A stretch of DNA of 64,000 bases from Sabethes cyaneus (taxonomy: Eukaryota; Arthropoda; Insecta; Diptera; Culicidae), in NCBI RefSeq assembly GCF_943734655.1, contig NC_071354.1, forward strand, positions 38,403,347 through 38,467,346, in the 5' to 3' direction. Below, one piece after another: positions 58,946 through 64,000 of this stretch; the first letter of the stretch is position 1, and every line of letters begins with the position of its first letter. A program made the position numbers and the translations under genes. Under the pieces are notes generated by a model, which saw only the letters and a list, made by a program, of their open reading frames with translations, made no database searches and was not told the origin of the DNA.

Positions 58946-60226
58946 CCGTCAAACGGGGTAACTTGCAACAGCGGGGTAACATGCAACAACACTATATCGA
59001 TTCAATTTACTCTACTTTTTTATATGTTACTTTAATTTTTAATCTGCATCAGTCACTGAATTTTGTTCTTAACAGTTCAAAGAAGCCATAGATGCTGTTA
59101 TGTTGATTTTCTGCTGTTTTGGTGATTTTTAAAAAAATACACAAGATGGTGTCAAATTCATCGTCGATTTTTCGTTAGTAAAACGTTTGTGTCGCCCACA
59201 GGTACTTCAAATAAAAGAAGCCTAACATACATTTTTTATAGCAAAATGAACAATAAGGAAACAAAATAATCGATTTATGATGACTAGTTTTGTTTATCTT
59301 ATTTGTTACCACATTATTCGTAAAACAAGTACATAAACGGGTTAACTTGCAACAGCTGGTAGATATAAAAAGTTGTGTTCCGTTAGCTTCAAGAGACAAG
59401 TTATCGTTTAATTTTGCATCAAACAATACTAAAGTGCACCTGAAGAGTGTAAGATACTTTCGGTAAGTCGGAAATATGCCAGTTTTTCTCTGGATATACT
59501 GAAAATTGCATTGAAAGAGACCAAAAAGAAAATATCCTCACTGAGAGAATCGACCAGCAATATGACTGTCTAATTACGATCACTCGTGACGTAACGAACA
59601 TTCATATATTACGTAACCAAGATATCGATGATTTTTAACTCCGCTTCAACGCTTTTAACTCGCTCCACTTCATGACACGATTTTGCGTAGTGGATATACG
59701 ACGTGTAATGCGTTATTACACAACTCCCGATTTCCTAAGTGCATTACGTAATATGTGAATGGTCCTTAAGGAAGGCAACTCTAAAGGATCCATACAAGGA
59801 TTATCAACTGCATGAATAATATAAAAATTAATTCCGTAATTTCCGTTACGGGGCTCATAATTTTTTTTTCACCAACGTGACATAGGACATTTATGCGTAT
59901 ATTCATAGCAAAAGCATTAAAAATCGCAAGTCGGATTATCATTTGCATATTCAAGTCAAAAGAAACTCATACAAATCTTTGAATTCGTTCAATTCCCAAA
60001 AAATATTGCTTGTTGCAAGTTACCCCGTTTAAGGGGTTACCAGTAACAAATTAGTTAAAAAAATCTACAACAGCCAATATTGATCGCATATTTGTTCTCA
60101 ATATGTGAAATCGTTCTATGCTAGACCTAATAGCTTTGTATTAAATAAATGTCCTCAAATGTACTACAGATAAGTTTTCACTTGCACTCATAGTTGAGAA
60201 CTGTTGCAAGTTACCCCGTTTGACGG
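58946..60226. mobile_element. TA-flanked MITE with CCGTCAAACGGGG ends (1281 bp)
   Basis: Perfect inverted ends CCGTCAAACGGGGTAACTTG and CAAGTTACCCCGTTTGACGG, flanked by TA (58944-58945 and 60227-60228). The GGGTAACTTGCAACA word is repeated inside near both ends (about 58970, 59340 and 60010 in either orientation), suggesting subterminal transposase-binding sites. Tc1/mariner superfamily is inferred from the TA target. No coding sequence is recognised. Confidence 0.85.
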
Positions 60227-60228
60227 TA

Positions 60229-60929
60229 TTGTTGAATTGTTAATATAAATTTTATTCGATGCATATTCAGCTATGGCTGAATAATAATGACGGCTAAAAT
60301 GTTTACTCAGCGCATAAATGTTTCGTGGGAGGGCTGTTTATTAAGATGACCAATCGTTTATTCAGCTAGTATAGCAAAATTACTGAGAATATTGACGGGT
60401 TGTGGAGAGGTTGAAGATGCGCCTAGTCTGCTTGTGACACTATTATGTGAAGCAGTCAAAGATTTACAGCGCATTCATTGGCTGCTTAAACACTTATAGA
60501 ATACAGAGGCCTTTGCTTAAATTGATTCAGCGTCTTCCACCTGTATTCAGAGTTAAATCAGCTAGAACCAAATCAGAAGCATTTTAATTCAGCTTCGGCG
60601 TTTGTTGGGTATGTGCCATCACTCTAGCATCACAACCACACTGCATTATATCATACATCAACATCACACGTAAACATTCTTTTTATGCTTGCGATCACTA
60701 ACACTGGTAAGCAGTAGTAACTCTCTTGAGATAAGAGATGACGTTAGTAGTATCGTCCTTTGCTGTATACATGTGAACCTTCTACTATGCCCAGTCTTGA
60801 GTTATGGAGTCTTCGATAAATTTTAGCTTTGAGTGTATTTCGTATAGAGTATAGCCATAATACTTGTCTTAAATTAGCTCAATTCATATCTTTCTCCATT
60901 TAGCTTTAATTACTAGTCACAAACGTTGT
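60229..60929. other. Non-coding stretch, nothing firmly recognised
   Basis: GCTGAATAA-like and AGCTTCGGCG words recall the palindromic element at 56852-58945. This may be a worn relative of it. Confidence 0.35.
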
Positions 60930-60934
60930 TGAAA

Positions 60935-61520
60935 AGTGTTACGGCTGGCACGCGCGATATCGTGAGACATTTCGACCCAAGTCTTCTCTAAACGTTGCTT
61001 GAATGTATCCACAGTCAATCCTTTTGTGCTCCCTAGTTTGCTTAGCATGTAATCCCATGCATAGAAGTCGAGAGGATTCAAATTGGGCGAAGAGGCAGGC
61101 CACCCTTTCGAACACTAAGCCTGTGTTGCTTTCGCCTTGTGAGATGGTTCTGCAGAATTTTGTTGGAAGCAATGTCGAGCATTCTTATAGTTTTCTTTGA
61201 CTAAACGAAGCAAATGGTTGTTCGAAGTATTATCGATCTAATATTGAGTGTTAATTTTAATACCAGGTTCAATTTGTGCCAGTTTGTGGCGTGGAATATC
61301 AGAAAGACGTGTTGCATATATCCGATTATTTTGTTGGTGGCGGTGATTCTGTCACAGGAACATTTTTTCGTCCGAAAACGTAATTTCACAATCACTTTTC
61401 GACTTTCGACTCTTGCAATCTACTGCTTTTCAGTCAAAACGTGCAACCGTTGTTTTTTGTGTGGAATCACTCGAAGGTCATCTTTTAAAATATTCTCCAT
61501 GGTTGACAGCGAAATTCCCA
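60935..61520 (-). pseudogene. Tc1/mariner-type transposase relic
   Basis: Minus frames give YFKR/ILKDDLRVIPHKKQRLHV, then CEITFSDEKMFL (first catalytic Asp in SDEK), HQQNNRIYA, QQNSAEPSHKAKATQA (where QQDSAPAHKA is usual, so the second catalytic Asp has become Asn), and WPASSPNLNPLDFYAWDYML (usual SPDLNPLDF). Several stops and at least two frameshifts occur. Order and motifs identify a transposase that cuts DNA at TA sites. The substitutions and stops show it is inactive. It is unrelated in sequence to the mariner relic at 38716-39055. Confidence 0.78.
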
Positions 61521-61601
61521 AATATGGTATGTATTATTCCTATTAGTTAGTCTTGATTTCAGTTGTTTTTTGGACATGATAATGTCAACACTTTCACAAT
61601 A

Positions 61602-62640
61602 CTAGTTGTAAAAACGCATCATGCGATGGAGGGGACTATTTTTTGCGTAGCATGTTGTATTTGAGTTTTTCAGAAATATCTTTCTCGATCTTGAGTTACG
61701 ACTAGGTGCATAAAAGTTTAATTTGGATAGTAATCTGGTACACTGTATCCTTTGGGAAATAATGTCATTGATGAAGCCAAGCCATTGCCATTGCCATTGC
61801 ACATTCATAGCGTATAAGTATGCAGCGTGCTCTATATACTCAACGTAAATTTCGAGTCTAAAATTATACCTAGACCTCATACAATTTTACATTTTTCTAC
61901 ACGTAGATTTCCTTAGTATATGCCTGTTGAATATGTTTGTATTTTCGTGCTGAATTCAATTGAATTGCATTTCTTGACGTTCTTGACTTGTATAGAATAC
62001 AATGATTTCATTCTGGAATATTTCGAAGAAAGAAGATGTCGTTTACGTAAAGCATCAAAAGAAGGAGACCCAGGTGAGAATCTGGTGAAACTCCAGAAGT
62101 GACTTATGTGTATTGATTTCGGGATGGTATTTTGAAAGCGAACTATTTGTTTACGTTTTGTAAGATATGACTGTTGCCACTGTAAAAGTGTTTCTTCTAT
62201 TCCATTTTTTTTTCAATTTTGAAAAAAGTAATTTTGTCAAACGTTTGACTAAAGTCAGTATAAAGAGCTACTACTTGGTTACCATTGTCCATTGCATTCA
62301 GAGTGAATATTAAAAAATCCAAACAGATTTGAGGTAGCTGAACGACATTTATAAAAGCCATGCTGCTTAGATGTAATTTGGTATTTTACTTGCCGGAATA
62401 TTTTATTATTGATAATTGATTTAAATAGTTTCGCAATACAGGAAATGATGGCAATTGCACGATAACTACGTATGTCAAGTTTGACATTTCTGGATAAATT
62501 CCAACTTTTAGCGACATATTGAGCAGTTGTTGTAGCGGAGCAGTTAATTGTTCTGCCAGACATTACTAGAGCAATTTTGTCTGGTCGGGATCTTTTCGAT
62601 TCCTATTTTGTCCTATTTGTCTGTCGACATGCATTGTAGA
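61602..62640 (-). pseudogene. Jockey-type LINE RT relic
   Basis: Minus frames in order give SYRAIAIISCIAKLFKSIIN (about 62470-62410), ITSKQHGFYKCRSATSN, VVALYTDFSQTFDKI (first palm Asp motif, about 62280-62230), LLQWQQSYLTKRKQIVRF, then after a gap LGFINDI and LNFYAPSRNSRSRKIFL with RMMRFYN at the end (about 61720-61605). This is the RT and C-terminal signature of Jockey-clade LINEs. The GVPQG and FADD motifs are missing, and stops and frame changes abound. Confidence 0.75.
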
Positions 62641-64000
62641 TGAGAAGCTGTTGCTCCCTAATTTCGTCTTTGCTTAATTAAAGGATTAAGCTTCAAGCTC
62701 AAAAACCGGCAGTTGATTAAACTATTGAACTTAACCAAAGAAGATTAACGCAAGCGTGAATCTGAGTTGTTTACAAGTATTTAAATTTACTATAAATAAA
62801 TTTTAAAGCTTTAATCATCATTGTTCCAATGGATTTTTATTTCGCAACAACTAGATTGATATGGCAGATTGATAACGAGTTGTGAGAAAAAAGTAATAAG
62901 CTATTAATTTAGACTTATCGTCAAAGTTTTTGTATTGTACATTAGGCTTCACAATTTTAGTTAGTGTGATGTCTGTTCATGGTCAAAATGTCAATATATT
63001 TGAATATATTTAATATATTTGATGATTTGATTTCTAGTAATACAGCTGTCGCTTTCTAAATTATCGACAAGCAAGCATAAATACCTCAGATAACTTCTCA
63101 CCAAGTTCAATGACATTTCTAGGCGTCCTACTTGAACACTATTTACATACTTTTAAAGCAAGACGTAATGTAGAAGCTCATTTCCGTCGCAAAACTAATA
63201 CCATTTCACAGTGCGGAAAGCAGAATTCCCAGCTCAACTGGTACTGTCTTCCTCAATTATAAAATAGACCAATCAATACCACGAACCAAAGTTATTCAAT
63301 GTCATTGCTTTCGCCTTTCACTGTTTTTTTTTTTTTTTTTTGTAAAAAGTTACCATCGCAAAAATCCGACAATGTGAGAGCGCGCTTTCAATGGCTTCCA
63401 GTTGCTTTCACTGTTTCATAATAGAAGTTTTTCCAGGGCGAACCGAACACAGGGCAACTAAGCGGCAAGTATTTTTTCGCTCAAAGATGGAAAACTGCGG
63501 GACGCTACGCTGCAGAGGGCTAGGAGAATGATTGCAGGCATATTCTCCATGTTGGTGATATTCCGCGTATTTTCCCCGGCACCGCCGCCGTTTTATTGCA
63601 GCGTAGCGGACGTGCTTTTAAATGAGCTTACGGAATTGATTTTTCCTTTCATCACCAGTTTCCCTATTAGGGATTTTCCGCCTCTTGGCTGGCAGGCTTA
63701 CTGGCTGACACTTGTCGACTTCGACTGGCACCCGGGGCTGAAAGGGTAGAGCAGACAGAACCTGATGCTGGTGTATTTACTTCAAGCACAAATTCCTCGC
63801 CCAACGTCAGCTGCGTATTTACCAGCCAGCGACAGAATCGTTATGCTGAAGAAAAACAATTTTTTGTGCAAATTAAGCACTTTCATTAAAACTTTGCCAA
63901 ATTGTTTCAAACACGCAGCTCTTGCCCAATTGGATTTTAAAATGGGCGTTTGTTCGTCTTTTGCACGAGATAAGCGCGTGCCGTCTATTGATTTTGCAAA
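62641..64000. other. Non-coding stretch to window end
   Basis: AT-rich DNA with an 18-nt T-run at about 63325-63342 and a GC-richer segment at 63420-63760. The 73-codon plus frame at 63528-63749 is unrecognised. No repeat ends were found. Confidence 0.4.

Overview
The window is eukaryotic, very probably insect, and most likely from a culicine mosquito. This is inferred from its composition: AT-rich sequence packed with nested non-LTR retrotransposons (R1-, L2-, CR1/Jockey- and Jockey-like), mariner relics, tRNA-derived SINEs and many short inverted-repeat (MITE-like) DNA elements. No intact host gene, rRNA gene, functional tRNA or CRISPR array could be supported in the 64 kb. The real coding traces are broken transposon genes.

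Layout. 0-16 kb holds single-copy AT-rich DNA punctuated by MITEs: a hAT type (195-485), three Transib-like elements with CACAGTG ends and 5-bp target duplications (1795-3776, 6266-6785, 11071-12913), and a pogo/Tigger type (5385-5788). It also has two long simple arrays, about 600 bp of (GAT)n and 421 bp of a 7-mer, and a near-symmetrical pair of inverted SINE copies (15732-16558).

The centre (16.8-38.7 kb) is the main discovery. It is one 21.9-kb foldback element bounded by a perfect 9-bp target duplication, GCCATCGAA. Its terminal inverted repeats carry arrays of a 175-bp satellite, about 44 copies on the left and about 15 in inverted orientation on the right. The two arms (8745 and 3668 bp) differ by almost exactly 29 satellite units. 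The element sits inside a mariner transposase pseudogene whose halves are found on either side (38716-39055 and 16690-16808, minus strand). Its 9.5-kb interior is a mosaic of LINE fragments, a piggyBac-type MITE, a hAT MITE, hairpins and a recurrent palindrome. No transposase was recognised in it. The architecture resembles Drosophila Foldback/Mutator-like elements, but that affiliation is inference.

39-41.5 kb is a decayed R1-type LINE with MITEs nested to two further levels. 42-47.5 kb holds a TA-flanked MITE, a CR1/Jockey-like endonuclease ORF cut by a Transib-like element that itself received a SINE, and a Penelope-like RT scrap. 47.5-51.4 kb is apparently single-copy and non-coding. 51.4-55.7 kb is a nearly full-length L2-like LINE with a few disabling lesions. 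55.7-60.2 kb holds a piggyBac-type MITE, a 2-kb palindromic element containing a hAT MITE, and a TA-flanked MITE. 60.9-62.6 kb holds a mariner-type transposase relic and a Jockey-like RT relic. The last 1.4 kb shows nothing recognisable.

All identifications come from reading motifs, termini and target duplications by eye. No database search was run.
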